Shown: positions 41,652 through 53,444, counted from the first letter of the stretch. The stretch: DNA of 64,000 bases from Fusarium oxysporum f. sp. lycopersici 4287 (GCF_000149955.1 NC_030997.1:2092714-2156713), one strand, 5' to 3'. The notes: a model not told the origin generated them from the sequence alone. Translations and numbers: made by a program.

Positions 41652-42806
41652 ATGTTTCCATCCAGTGGTAAAACTTTACCTCCTCCACCTCCCTTTAAGG
41701 TGGCATCAAAGTCACGGAATGAAAAGCCAGCTTCTAATGGTGGTCGTGGTNNNNNNNNNNNNNNNNNNNNNNNNNNNNNNNNNNNNNNNNNNNNNNNNNN
41801 NNNNNNNNNNNNNNNNNNNNNNNNNNNNNNNNNNNNNNNNNNNNNNNNNNNNNNNNNNNNNNNNNNNNNNNNNNNNNNNNNNNNNNNNNNNNNNNNNNNN
41901 NNNNNNNNNNNNNNNNNNNNNNNNNNNNNNNNNNNNNNNNNNNNNNNNNNNNNNNNNNNNNNNNNNNNNNNNNNNNNNNNNNNNNNNNNNNNNNNNNNNN
42001 NNNNNNNNNNNNNNNNNNNNNNNNNNNNNNNNNNNNNNNNNNNNNNNNNNNNNNNNNNNNNNNNNNNNNNNNNNNNNNNNNNNNNNNNNNNNNNNNNNNN
42101 NNNNNNNNNNNNNNNNNNNNNNNNNNNNNNNNNNNNNNNNNNNNNNNNNNNNNNNNNNNNNNNNNNNNNNNNNNCTCTCGCACCGGTTCATCAGGACTGG
42201 GAAATCTGTATTCCGACAGAACTCGTTGGTAAAGCTGTACAGCTATTACAATCAGAACCACACTCAGCCTACTACGATTTAGTGGAGCCTTGGCCCTGTC
42301 CAAGCACATCCCTTTTACATACCTATCATCGTTTCAAAGGCAAAGGCACCAACTTCTACTTCATCCTTGTACCTGCGCAAGATGTCCATATAGCTTGCGA
42401 GCCTTCGAATATCACACGCAGCCTTAGGGGGTTACCTTATCCTAAGCTAAGCGTCTTTATTCAAAGTTGCTTGGATACTCGTAATGAAACGCAACTTTGT
42501 GACGTTGTCGACGGCACTAACCTATCAGAACAATGGGGAGAAGAAAACCTCGAACTCGAAGGGTTTAATGATGTGGAGTGGGCCCAAGATATAAACAAAC
42601 GAGGACGCGAATTTGAAAATGGCAGATTTGCACACTGGGCTCCATTCGCCTGGGATGCCCCGAGAAGTAGGCGGGATATGTGGCAGTCCGTGGTACGGAC
42701 AAAGAAAGATAGGCTGGACTGGACAAAGCCGAGTGATGTCTTTATCACGCAGTACCGTATCATAGACGACCCGGACCCGTGGACTGTTCTTTCAGATGAT
42801 TATTAA
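41652..42806 (+). CDS. Nucleotidyltransferase-like protein, interrupted by an assembly gap
   Basis: ATG at 41652; the C-terminal 211 residues after the gap are in one frame to 42806. Right after the gap, HQDWEICIP has the hDxE/D pattern of the nucleotidyltransferase (MNT/NTase) metal site and is followed by LVGKAVQLL. Then LVPAQDVHIACEPSNITRSL, GLPYPKLSVFIQS and LSEQWGEENLELEG match a fungal NTase-like family I have seen annotated but not characterised. The N-terminal Gly-Ser motif expected upstream is inside 41751..42174, so catalytic completeness cannot be judged. The frame across the gap assumes 424 bases. It sits between the two NLR copies, divergent from NLR1. Confidence 0.55.
   Translation: MFPSSGKTLPPPPPFKVASKSRNEKPASNGGRGXXXXXXXXXXXXXXXXXXXXXXXXXXXXXXXXXXXXXXXXXXXXXXXXXXXXXXXXXXXXXXXXXXXXXXXXXXXXXXXXXXXXXXXXXXXXXXXXXXXXXXXXXXXXXXXXXXXXXXXXXXXXXXXXXXXXXXXXXXXXXXLAPVHQDWEICIPTELVGKAVQLLQSEPHSAYYDLVEPWPCPSTSLLHTYHRFKGKGTNFYFILVPAQDVHIACEPSNITRSLRGLPYPKLSVFIQSCLDTRNETQLCDVVDGTNLSEQWGEENLELEGFNDVEWAQDINKRGREFENGRFAHWAPFAWDAPRSRRDMWQSVVRTKKDRLDWTKPSDVFITQYRIIDDPDPWTVLSDDY
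41751..42174. other. Assembly gap (424 N)
   Basis: Unbroken run of N. It removes about 141 codons of the nucleotidyltransferase-like gene. Its true length is not known from the sequence. Confidence 1.
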
Positions 42807-43039
42807 GGACTTGATGCATAGCGAAGTTGAATAAACCATATAGCCAATAGGTGATATTAGGTCCCTAAGCTATCCTACCTCAATACCGATCTCCTTTCGA
42901 ACATTATCTATAATGTTTACCTTAACTTAGATATATGGGAATTGCGTTAGATTATATTTAGGTAATCATCGTCAGTCTCCTAGGGATAACCAACGACTGC
43001 CTGCATTCTCAGATATGAAACCTCACTATTCTCACAGTT

Positions 43040-43865
43040 CTAGTCGAGACCCAGGGTTCTCTTCATATCTTTGCGAATTTTCTTGTCACTCACTGAGGCT
43101 TTATAGACCTCGTAAAACTCTCGTCGCCCCTCCTCTGACAGATATGCACTCCACTCCCTGATGGTACTTCCGTATGTCCGAAATAGAAATTCAAGATCCT
43201 CAAAGTCTGAATTCTTTTTTCTTGACATCCAGGTTCCCAGTTTTCCTTCCACTTGCCAAGTTAAGAAAAGTACGGGCACCTCTTCGCCTTGGGGAGTCCG
43301 GAAGCGAGGCCTGATAAGCTCGAATGAATCCTCCTGTCCCAAGACTGGTGTATTGAGCTGGCCTACACGATATCGTCAGCTAGCATCATACGTCCTTTTG
43401 ATATAGACTGAAGCTTTCAGTCGTACGTACCTGATAATACAATGTCAGCGCCGACAAGTTGTCCATTTTCGCCAATGTCCACAAACATTCTTTCCTGAAT
43501 ACTGCCTGTCATCTCATAATACGACAGTATGGCCCTAGGATAAGGTTAGCAACTACAGATTCACATTGAAAAAGTAACACGTACCAGGCGAACGGGGCTA
43601 GGGTTGCCCTGACTTGGCCAACATCATTCGCCAACACCAGAAGATCCAGATCCCTAGTTTCCCGACGGGACCCTCGAAGCTTGAGCGCCCATCCTCCAAA
43701 CCAGGCATAATACTGACCGCTGAATGCTTCTTGGAGGTAGGAAGCAGCCTTGGCCATCTGCTCCGAAGTTGCTCTCGAGGCATTGCGTTCAAGGTCTCTC
43801 AACTCCCTTGGCGAATCCTGACCAAAATATCTCGCCCCGTCAGAACGAACACTCAAGCTGGCCAT
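43040..43865 (-). CDS. Nucleotidyltransferase-like protein, three exons, 235 aa
   Basis: ATG at 43865. Exons are 43585..43865, 43431..43534 and 43040..43362; introns are 50 and 68 nt, both with GTACGT donors and ending CCTAG and GTGTAG. The key segment, YAWFGGWALKLRGSRRETRD then LDLLV (about residues 52-76), has the NTase GG...RxTxDhDhhV pattern: a helix starting at the paired glycines and Asp-x-Asp metal ligands. The C-terminal exon carries a beta-rich RPRFRTPQGEEVPVLFLTWQ part and a Lys-rich end. The length fits small MNT-type nucleotidyltransferases. It lies between NLR1 and NLR2. A partner is not visible; a link to the NLRs is inference from position. Confidence 0.65.
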
Positions 43866-45111
43866 CTTTGAGTTCTGGAAAGAATATGATAAGACAAGAA
43901 CTGAATATTTATTCAGAGCTCGGTATTCCGATTATTGCGTGTATGATTCACGGCATAAACCGCTGGTATGGACTAAGGTATTTATACACACGAAACACTC
44001 GCTGGATTCAATTTGCACGACAAAAATAGTATCAGAGGTCGAGGCCTGTGTGGGGTCTCTAACGTTTGGCGCAGTCAGTCATACGGTCGGAATGTGCAAG
44101 CGCTTGCTTGTGACTCTTAGGTCACAGGAGTTGAGGCCGCGTCGAAATCCCTGTGCCGTAACTGTCTTGTGATGATTATTGGCTGACATAACCGCGCGGC
44201 TATGCGTTGTCTTGACTACTTCTTGCATGCCCATAAAACGTCGACGAGAGCCAACAGATAGACAAAGTTATTACTCTCAGCGTTTTCCGGGTTAATCGCC
44301 ATAAAGAAGGCCCAGGGGAAGGGGATTTACAGAGGGAGCCGAATGGGGATAAGAAACCGGAGTAACGGGGCCGAGGCAATCGCAGCATCCTTTTGCGGCC
44401 CCGCGCCGATGGCCCACATTTTACCGGCCGTGGGGCGTCTCGGACGGAGCAACCCGTATCGGAGATTGCCAGAAGCTGATGCATTGAGATTGATTTTCTG
44501 CCAAATATACAACTGGGAAGTCTTGGTTCTAGGTTGAATCGTGTTGTTTCCTGCTATACCCGGAGACGCGAAAAATCCACCCCGCAGCTTCCATCTTGAC
44601 CTAAGGAGCTTGCATCTAGAGCCGCTCACTGTAAGGCCAGACCTTTTTTCGGGCGCAAAGCAGGCACACGAGGGTCTGCGAACTTGATGCAAGTTGTAGA
44701 TTCATGTTTCTGCAGAAGCGCGGTCAGCCCATTTCATTCAGCTCTGAGTCGCCGAACTTAACAACTGACCTTCCAGTGGGCTCGAACTCTTGCCCGACGA
44801 TACACTACTACGCGGGTACGCCTTGCCACGTTATTTAGTTGGAAGCCTTCTATGCCCAACTGTTCACCACCTCTGCTCTTGGATATTGCCCTGGTCCTTG
44901 TAGGTAAATCCTAACATATGTATTGAGTCTACTATTATCCCATCTCTGGCTAATGTTCTTCTCATGCCTGCCTTGTGAACTTATCTCTACGCCGTCTTGA
45001 TATGTCAATGTATCAACGAAGTTTTGTCAGGGGAATCACCCGTGCGTCTATATTCGGCTGGAAAAGAATAAATATAGAAACAATAATGTTGACGCAATTA
45101 CTTGGGTAGGT
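43866..45111. other. Intergenic region; duplicated flank from about 44322
   Basis: The unique part ends near 44322, where matching to 35318 onward begins and continues to the NLR2 tail. Short frames here are not conserved between the copies. Confidence 0.55.
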
Positions 45112-46063
45112 TCAACCGAAACCGGTAGAATCTAAAGCCGAGGTAATTTCGTTCCGTTCCCTGAGGTTTGTCGAGCTGGATCGCTTTCTGGACATCATTT
45201 TGCGGCCGTTCAGATTGAGTAATTGCACGACCTCTAGGTTGCCATGAAATTGGGCAGCCTGTAGAGCATTGCTGTGCTAGCCGCCTTGCGCGTTGACATC
45301 CGCTCCTCTGTCTAGCAGCAGTTGCACAACATCTAGGTTGCCACTATGTGAGGCAGCCTGTAAAGCATTACCATACCTATAGTCCTCCGCATTAACATCT
45401 GCTCCATTGTTCAGCAGTAGTTGCACAACCTCTAGGTGGCCGCTAGATAAGGCAACCTGCAGAGCATTGCCGTACTGGCCCCCTTGCGCGTTGACATTCG
45501 CTCCCTTGTCTAGCAGTAGTTGCACAACCTCTAGGTCGCCGTTAAGTGAGGCAGCCTGTAGAGCATTGCCATACTCGCCCTCCTGCGCGTTGACATCCGC
45601 TCCTTTATCCAGCAGCAGTTGCACGATCCATCGGTTACCGAAATAGGAGGCAGCCTGTAGAGCATTGCCGTACTTGCCGCCCTGTGCGTTGACATCCGCT
45701 CCTTTGCCCTGTGCGTTGACATCCGCTCCTTTCTAGAAGCAGTTGCACGACTTTTCCAAATTGCCCTCATATGACGCAGCCTGTAGAGCATTGCCGTACT
45801 TGCCGCCCTGCGCGTTGACATCCGCTCCCTTGTCTAGCAGTAGTTGCATAACCTCTAGGTCGCTCTCAAGTGAGGCAGCCTGTAGAGCATTGCCATACCT
45901 ATAGTCCTCCGCATTAACATCTGCTCCATTGTTCAGCAGTAGTTGCACAACCTCTAGGTGGCCCCTAGATGAGGCAGCCGGTAGAGCATTGCCGTACTCG
46001 CCGCCCTCCACGTTAACATCTGCTCCATTGTCCAGTAGTAGTTGTACAACTCTCAGGTTGCCG
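45112..46063 (-). pseudogene. Disrupted 3' part of the NLR2 ankyrin array
   Basis: The ankyrin frame continues here, shifted by one base relative to NLR2: an extra G near 46100 (TACTTGGCCGCC for TACTTGCCGCC). It is further interrupted by TAG at 45733..45735 within a +2/-2 indel patch and by TAG at 45277..45279 where relatives read CAG. About nine repeat units and an intact tail (LDSTGFG, as in NLR1) remain up to 45112. One 27-bp tandem duplication (KGADVNAQG twice) lies at about 45700-45730. Confidence 0.8.
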
Positions 46064-49000
46064 TTAAATGAGGCAGCCTGTAGAGCATTGCCATACTTGG
46101 CCGCCCTGTGCGTTAACATCTGCTCCATTGTTCAGTAGCAGTTGCACGATCTCTAGGTTGCCGAAATATAAGGCAGCCTGTAGAGCATTGCCATACTCGC
46201 CGCCCTGCGCATTGATATCCGCTCCTTTATCTAGCAGTAGTTGCATAACCTCTAGGTGGCCCCTAGATGAGGCAGCCTGTAGAGCATTGCCGTATTGGCC
46301 GCCCTGTGCGTTAACATCTGCTCCATTGTCTAGTAGCAGTTGCACGATCTCTAGGTTGCCGAAATATAAGGCAGCCTGTAGAGCATTGCCGTACTCGCCG
46401 CCCTGCGCATTGATATCCGCTCCTTTATCTAGCAGTAGTTGCATAACCTCTTGGTTGCCGTTAAGTGAGGCAGCCTGTAGAGCATTGCCATACTCGCCGC
46501 CCTGCGCGTTGACATCCGCTCCTTTATCTAGCAGTAGTTGCACGACCTCTAGGTCGCTCTCAAGTGAGGCAGCCTGTAAAGCATTACCATACCTATAGTC
46601 CTCCGCATTAACATCTGCTCCATTGTTCAGCAGTAGTTGCACAACCTCTAGGCGGCCGCTAGATAAGGCAACCTGCAGAGCATTGCCGTGCTTGCCGCCC
46701 TGCGCGTTGACATCTGCTCCTTTATCTAATAGTAGTTGCACGATCTCCAGGTTGCCGTTATGTAAGGCAGCCTGTAGAGCATTGCCGTGCTTGCCGCCCT
46801 GCGCGTTGACATCTGCTCCTTTATCTAATAGTAGTTGCACGATCTCCAGGTTGCCGTTATGTAAGGCAGCCTGTAGAGCATTGCCGTACCTGTAGTCCTC
46901 CGCGTTAACATCTGCTCCATTGTCCAGCAGTAGTTGCACGATCTCCAGGTTGCCGTTATGTAAGGCAGCCGGTAGAGCATTGCCGTACCAGCCGAACCAG
47001 GCGCCCCCCTCCGCGTTGACATCCGCTCCCTTGTCTAGCAGTAGTTGCACGACCTCCTGATGATCGTTAATTACGGCAACCTGTACAGCATTACCGTATA
47101 TGCCGCCCTCCGCGTTGACATCCGCTCCCTTGTCTAGCAGTAGTTGCACAACCTCTAGGTTGCCGTTAAGTGAGGCAGCATATAGAGCATTGCCGTGCTC
47201 GCCGCCCTGCGCGTTGACATCTGCTCCTTTATCTAATAGCAGTTGCACAACCTCTAGGTGGCCCCTAGATGAGGCAGCCGGTAGAGCATTACCGTATATG
47301 CCGTCCTCCGCGTTGACATCCGCTCCCTTGTCTAGCAGTAGTTGCACAACATCTAGGTTGCCACTATGTGAGGCAGCCTGTAGAGCATTGCCATACTCGC
47401 CCCCCTGCGCGTTGACATCCGCTCCTTTATCTAGCAGTAGTTGCACGACCTCTAGGTGGCCCCTAGATGAGGCAGCCTGTAGAGCATTGCCGTACTTGCC
47501 GCCCTCCACGTTAACATCCGCTCCCTTGTCTAGCAGTAGTTGTACAACTCTCAGGTTGCCGTTAAATGAGGCAGCCTGTAGAGCATTGCCGTACTCGCCG
47601 CTCTGCGCGTTGACATCTGCTCCCTCTGTCATCAGATCTCTTGCGGCCCCTGTGAGTCCAGCTAAACAAGCATAATACAGTCTGGGTGCTCTAGGAGGTC
47701 CTGGTTCATCGCCCCACTGGCAGTCGGCCTGATACAATCGACACCACCGTTGAAATGTTGTCTCATCTTTTAAAAAATTAACTGTGATTCGAACGATGTC
47801 TTCAGAAGTCTCGGCCAAAACGGCGTATTCCGTCCAGTATTCTGCCGCATATTGTGCCATGGGAAAATCGGATCTGATTGTGCTGCAATTGTTCTTGATA
47901 TCACCAAGATAAGTCAGGCAGGTTCTGGTGATGACAATGCTGGCACTTTCAAGATCGAACTGGGCTTGTTCAAGAAGATACTCTTTGACAGAGAAGTGAG
48001 CAAGATGAAGTTCGTCCACGGTCTCAGCGTAGTTCGTGGCTTCGGCGATTGTCACCAAGCTGGGGCAGTATCGCAGGATGTCGGCTGCTTGAAATAGCCT
48101 GCGTTTAACGTCGAAACCTCGAGGCTCTTGATTTATCTCTGTGGCTACTACTTCGACGGCCTCTGGCAGTGTCAGAGGCCGCCTGGTGTGGACGAGAAAC
48201 TGCAGGAGACGAATCGCGCTGCTCTTATATTCCGACGGTATGTTTTGGACCATGCGGCGATATGTCTCATTCAAATCACGAGGCAAAGACATGAGGGCTA
48301 TCTCGATGGCTGATGGACTCAGACATCGAGCAAGAGTTTCTAGTTGACAAGCTGCCCATCTGAACCTGCGACGAATATCAGAAAAGTGTTTGCTTTATAT
48401 AGGTGACCTGGGCCAAAGCTTACATCCCATCAGCTCCGTCCCCGATTTTGTCACGAATCTCCTCTAGAATACTTGGAGATAACTTTTTATCCACGAAATC
48501 AGGCTTCTGCTCAAGCGTTGCCTCAACGTAAGATCGGATATCAACGTTGACAACGTTATTATCAAGTTGAACACAGTTTCGCTTGCCGAATGACCGAGGG
48601 ATCGCGCTTTGGAACTCTACTTCAGGCCGGCCAGTGACGATGAGTTGAGCCTTCCTGGAAGCTAAATCTTTCAGCCATTGCAGAAGTTCTTCCCTTGCTG
48701 TACACTCATCTAGGGCGTCAATGATAATGAAAACCTTTCCAGCAGTTTGTATCATTGTGTCAACACAGGCTGACAAGGCAGTCGTATCTGGTTGTCTCCG
48801 TCCATCATCATGCGAAGCGAAAAGACTATCAAGTCGTCTCGCGGCTTCGTTTCCGGTGTGATAAAGCTGAACTGCCAGCGAGCGTAGGAGATCTTCCAGT
48901 TTCTGTTTCCTGGGATCGCTAAAGTCGAAGAAGAAGGCAAGCGTGATGTAGGTGTCTATTTGCAGAAGATGATCCAGAATCGTCGTACTTAGAATGGTCT

Positions 49001-50270
49001 TGCCACATCCTGCCAGGCCGTGGAGCCATAGATGTTGACGTGACCCAAGTTTCCATTCCTGGAAGGCGGGACTGTTTAAAAGCCAGGTCCCAGTGCCGGG
49101 ATGACGGCGTTTTCTTGCCAAATTGGCATTAGTTGAACAATCTGGCGGTGACAGCCACCGCTCGATTTTGGCGAAACGATGGTCAGATGCCATGCTCATC
49201 ACCGCATATTTGGTTTCATTTCCTATGGATTCGACTATTCAAGATCAGGAGACGAAGCATGAGCTGGCGTTGTGATACTAACTAGAGCTGAGGATTTCGC
49301 TAATAGGCTTCTCGGCCTCGACCTTGCTGGGAGGAATCTGGCGGAGGAGATCTTTAGCATACGCCGCCGCCATCATTGCCGCAAAGCCCTGCCACTCCTT
49401 GTTCTTGTGCGAGTCGGAGTAGTCGCATATTCCGCGGATTACCAAACATGGGAAGTGGTTCATCAAGCCGGCCGCCTCCATCTCGAAACAAAGGACATCC
49501 ATACTAGCCGCCAGCTTGTCCCGAGCAAGTGCATCCTTCATCAGTTGGTTTGCGCTGGCGACCAACCCATAATGGATGGCAGGGTCATCCTCCTGCTCAC
49601 CCCGTTCTTTTCGATACACCAGACAAGCGGGATCGTCGCTGCACACGTCGCCGCATTCTTTCGACGAGTCCGGATGGACAACGTCAGGCCGGTAGAGTCT
49701 GTCGCTGTCTAGGGGTGGCCGAGAATACTTCTGTCGTAGACGGGGCCATTGTTCCAATGCCCTATCAACATGGGCGCTGAGCTGATGCCCTTCCAGCTCG
49801 TATTCAGCCTCAAGCGCGCTTAATGCTGTCAGAAGTAATTGCGGCGGCTGGTTCAAGGACCCTGTCGCCACGAACGCATGCTCCTGAATCGCCTTGCCAT
49901 AGTCATATTGAAACACACCGCCTTTCCCATTGCCACGGGTACTCACAATAACATCGCCAAGTCGTATATCGTGCTTTGCGCTGGGGGCGCCGCCGCCGAT
50001 ACCGACCATCAATCCGAAACGAATGTTTGGAAAGCTGCGCAGCATATCCCTTGCCACAGTGGCGGCGGAGGTCGTGCCATACTCAGATTTAGGCAAGACG
50101 GCCATGACAACGTTGTGCTTCCCGATTCTCCCCAGAGCATAGTTATTATTGTCATTATCGGCGATTGTTTCGAGTTGGTCGTGTTTTTCGTCAAAGAAGG
50201 CTCGCGCAGCGACAAACTCGGTGGTGACGGCACAAATCCAGCCGACCGTGTACTTCTGGGGATTCGACAT
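46064..50270 (-). CDS. NLR2: PNP-NACHT-ankyrin protein, 1366 aa, truncated array
   Basis: Paralogue of NLR1. ATG at 50270. Exons are 49283..50270, 48424..49234 and 46064..48365 (introns 48 and 58 nt). The PNP domain differs from NLR1 at only 17 of 330 positions counted by eye, keeping [11 protein letters not shown] and FEMEAAG. NACHT has the same P-loop GLAGCGKT and [11 protein letters not shown]. The 15 intact ankyrin repeats (YGNALxAAS...[14 protein letters not shown]) differ from those of NLR1 in order and in the variable positions. One repeat carries a four-residue insert (AWFG). A one-base insertion near 46100 ends the protein with ten out-of-frame residues. Since 15 repeats remain, it could still work; the rest of the array is a relic. 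Both copies probably share regulation because about 300 bp upstream is conserved. Confidence 0.85.
46681..46878 (-). repeat. Two identical 99-bp ankyrin units
   Basis: The units starting 46681 and 46780 are identical base for base (coding [20 protein letters not shown] and the rest). This marks a very recent tandem duplication or gene conversion within NLR2, or an assembly repeat collapse/expansion point. Confidence 0.8.
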
Positions 50271-53225
50271 GGTCGGCGATCGATGTCGAGCGAAGAGGAA
50301 GACGTGTTGTATGGACTGACAATCGCAACAGAGGAGCGCTCGAGGAGGCGCAAAGCAAGGCCCGCATGCGCTTGGGGGCGGCGGGCATTATCAGGCTCTG
50401 AGGACGTGTGAGGATTCCATCAGTCAGCGTCACGGTGCCTCTGTGCAGCAACTGGCGGCAGGCTGGGCGTTGTTGCCGCATGATTGGCGAAGAAATCCAT
50501 GTCAAAGCAACTGTCTCCCAAATGCGGAGCGAATGGCGACGCACGAAAGGCGGATGGCAGGCGAAGAAGAAAACCTATTGGCGGGTGGTGCCGCTCATCA
50601 TGTCTACGTCGTAATAGTAATATTAGGCATACGGACGGTGGTTCAAGTTAGTATGGCTTACCACCGAGTCACACGGCATGTTTGGCAGCTCACTTCAGGC
50701 AAAAGCAGATTGTGCGGGACTTTTGCCCTGCCCCAGTGGGTACTACAGTTCATCAAAGATTCATACTGCCACATTCATCCACCTGCCTAGGCATAAGGAT
50801 GAATTTTTTTGGTGTTAATTTAACGCAAGAATTATCTACGTAGATGGAATTGACATCTATTAAATATATTAATCATAATATTTGACTTGGGCTAATTCGA
50901 AAATCTAGATGTTTAATGGGAAGACCTTGTGTGCGAGCTGCGGGGTTAAGGTAGACTGTCTTAATCGGAGGAGTGGCACTCGTAATCTTCTAAGCCAATA
51001 AATAAACCGAGGCGAGCGGCAAAGGTGTATGGCGAAATCTAAAGTAACATGCATGATCCAATTAAATGTTACTTTTAGTCGCACTTAAATCTCACCACTA
51101 CTAGAATTAGGATGTTGGCGTTGATGCCAGGGTCATTAGCTGCTGTCTGAAACAAGAGCTGACCGAAATGGAGGGGCGTGGGAGTAAAGGAATGGAGCAG
51201 ACGCCGTTATGGTGTCAGCGTTTGGCATAACCGTCTCCAACGGTGTTACGGCTGATAACGGTCAATACGCCAAAACGGTGGAAAGCGGAACCTGTCGAGG
51301 CCGGTTCTCGGAGCTGTCAGAATCGCATTATCACGTGTACACACCAAACCGGGATAACATCGGCAAATCTCTGAAATTTTTTGCCAAGACCTGGCTTGAC
51401 TATGAAAGACTCCCCGTCTGCTCTCCCATAGTCAAGCCACTAACCGGCGGATTAGTAGTTGGGTCGGTGACGACCAGCGAATCCCCGCTGTTGTATGTTT
51501 TTGCCGATTTCCTTTTTGCCACTAGCCACTGCGGATTGAGCCAATTGTCTTATATGCTTTCGCCGATCTTAGTCAAGATTGCCTACAGGTTGAGAGAAAC
51601 TCTGTTGAATTGGTTTCTTTGCCCATTTAGAAGGAGCCGTCTTGGGGTCCAAAGGTCCGGATTTCGCAAGATACTCGTCAACAGTGAGGTTTATGTCTTA
51701 AAAGCGAGGCTGTTCCCGGGGAGGTGCTGCCTCTTCTGCGGGCTACTTTATAATTTAGTTTTGTTCTTGTACTGTGCGATGAAAGGTAATCTTGTCTATC
51801 ACGTTCAGTGGTGGTGCCGTGAAATGGAAGTTGGTGATGGTGTGGCACGCACAGCAGAGGGTCACATAAGAGAGGGTTAAAAGAGCCTTGATTCTATCAT
51901 AGGAGGGGGCAAGCAGAGCTCCTTATATACATGTGGAGCATCAGATCCTTGTCAGGGAAGCTAAACCGATCAGGGCTACCCTACTTTTGACAGATGGCTT
52001 AATGGATATGGTGAAGGTTATGAAGGGGGAGTTAAGGAGAATGGATGAAACGTTGACTATTTATGAGTAATGGGATAGTCGCCAGTGATATTTTGTTGAA
52101 CAAAGGATGTTTAATGCCCAAATGTTTGTGTTGAAAGTGTTGGAGCTGTTTGGTGCGTTCATGTTTGCAATCCGCGTCTGCTTGCAATTGGATCTAATTG
52201 CTCCAACCCGAAAAAGCGAGACACAATCTGCATTCCGGCGCTGCATGTTTTGGTTGTTGAGACTATCAATAAGTCGCCAAGCTCATTTGCGATTACGTCC
52301 TGCTAATAGCCATCTGTGATAGTTTCTCGCAGGATAGGTCCAATCGTCAAGGGACGACATGTAGCAATGGATAAACAATCGGAAAGAGGAAGTGGCTTAA
52401 GGAGAATACGCTGATAAAAAACAGGACAATCAAGGGTTCAAAGAAGCATAGCTTAAAGTAGAGAGACATCAAGTCAGTGCCTTCATCGTTGTTACTTGCC
52501 GCAAAAGAAAGGTAACTAATGGCGACGCATTGCGGCATTACCAGTCAAGCAATCAAGGGTGATGAAAATTCGAGCCATCTTATCCATCTAGTGCAAAAAG
52601 AAACAAGGTGAGCTGAGATAAACGCTGAAATATCCGATTTTATTTTTAACCCGTAGGTACACCACGCGCAGTCAAGTCCAGGAGCCACTCTTCCATTATT
52701 GAGGTAACACACCGCGCTGTAGCAGGCTTCGGATAGATAGCTCTTATCCAGCGGCGAACAAAGTACAAGGTGTCAAGTCTGGCAGACTGGGTCATCGTGA
52801 GTCCAGCAAGCATGTGCAGGGTAAGGTCTTCCACTAAGTTTCTTTACATTTCCCACCAGGGAGGGCAATTAACCGTCAACAGAGCCTAAGGTTTCGTTTC
52901 ATGGCAGCAGCAAGCAACTGGTGGAGTTATAGTCGCCGTGGCCATAAGGTCTAGCACAAACCCAGAGGAACTATACCAGGTCAATTAGTCTTGTCAGAAG
53001 CAGGATACCCTGCAGCTTCATCTAAGTGGAGCATCCCGTATTACGTCCGTCTGTGTAACGTAGACCATTACCTCCAGCTGTGTCGAGATGACTTCTTCAC
53101 TGCATTTCAGAGGGGCCTTGCGAGACAATCATGCATACTTAGACTGCTCACCCCTGGCTACGACCGCAGCAATTGACTATGTGCGTAACTCTGCGCGATT
53201 CAACGACCTATCTACCTCTGAAGGA

Positions 53226-53444
53226 TCACCAAGACTTGTTTCCTACGACCCGGTGCCTTGTGAGTTTGTAGCTGGATTTGCTTCTGTTTGTGAAGAAACA
53301 TTGATTTAGAAATCCAATACTGTCATGCATTGTTTGCTTTTGAAGCTGTCTTTGAGCGCGCATGGCGATGACATTATGCTTAGCCTTATCCTTTGGCGTG
53401 CCGAATTTTCGGGATCGCCTACGTTTCTTGGGTGTTCCCGGCAT
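53226..53444 (-). CDS. Possible small basic protein, 72 aa
   Basis: Uninterrupted frame from the ATG at 53444. The N-terminus is strongly basic (PKKRRRSRKFGTPKDKAK), looks like a nuclear signal, and is followed by a helical Gln/Arg-rich part and a basic end. No family recognised and no neighbouring context. It may be a chance frame. Confidence 0.25.
   Translation of the reverse strand: MPGTPKKRRRSRKFGTPKDKAKHNVIAMRAQRQLQKQTMHDSIGFLNQCFFTNRSKSSYKLTRHRVVGNKSW

Larger units (their letters stand above)
44322..50560. repeat. Segmental duplication, copy 2
   Basis: Second copy of 35318..40740. It is longer because its ankyrin array has about 24 units, against 16 to 17. The boundary is placed where the flanks stop matching. 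Confidence 0.8.

Noticed and set aside
46068..47675. Long plus-strand frames rich in [15 protein letters not shown] repeats over the NLR ankyrin arrays
   Set aside because: They are antisense shadows of the 99-bp repeat; the periodic codons keep an opposite frame open. The same applies to 36128..36445, 37448..37732 and 45407..46138.
51209..51880. 223-residue plus-strand frame with an ATG
   Set aside because: Composition is Cys- and Leu-rich without domain, contains the inverted repeat, and no context supports translation.
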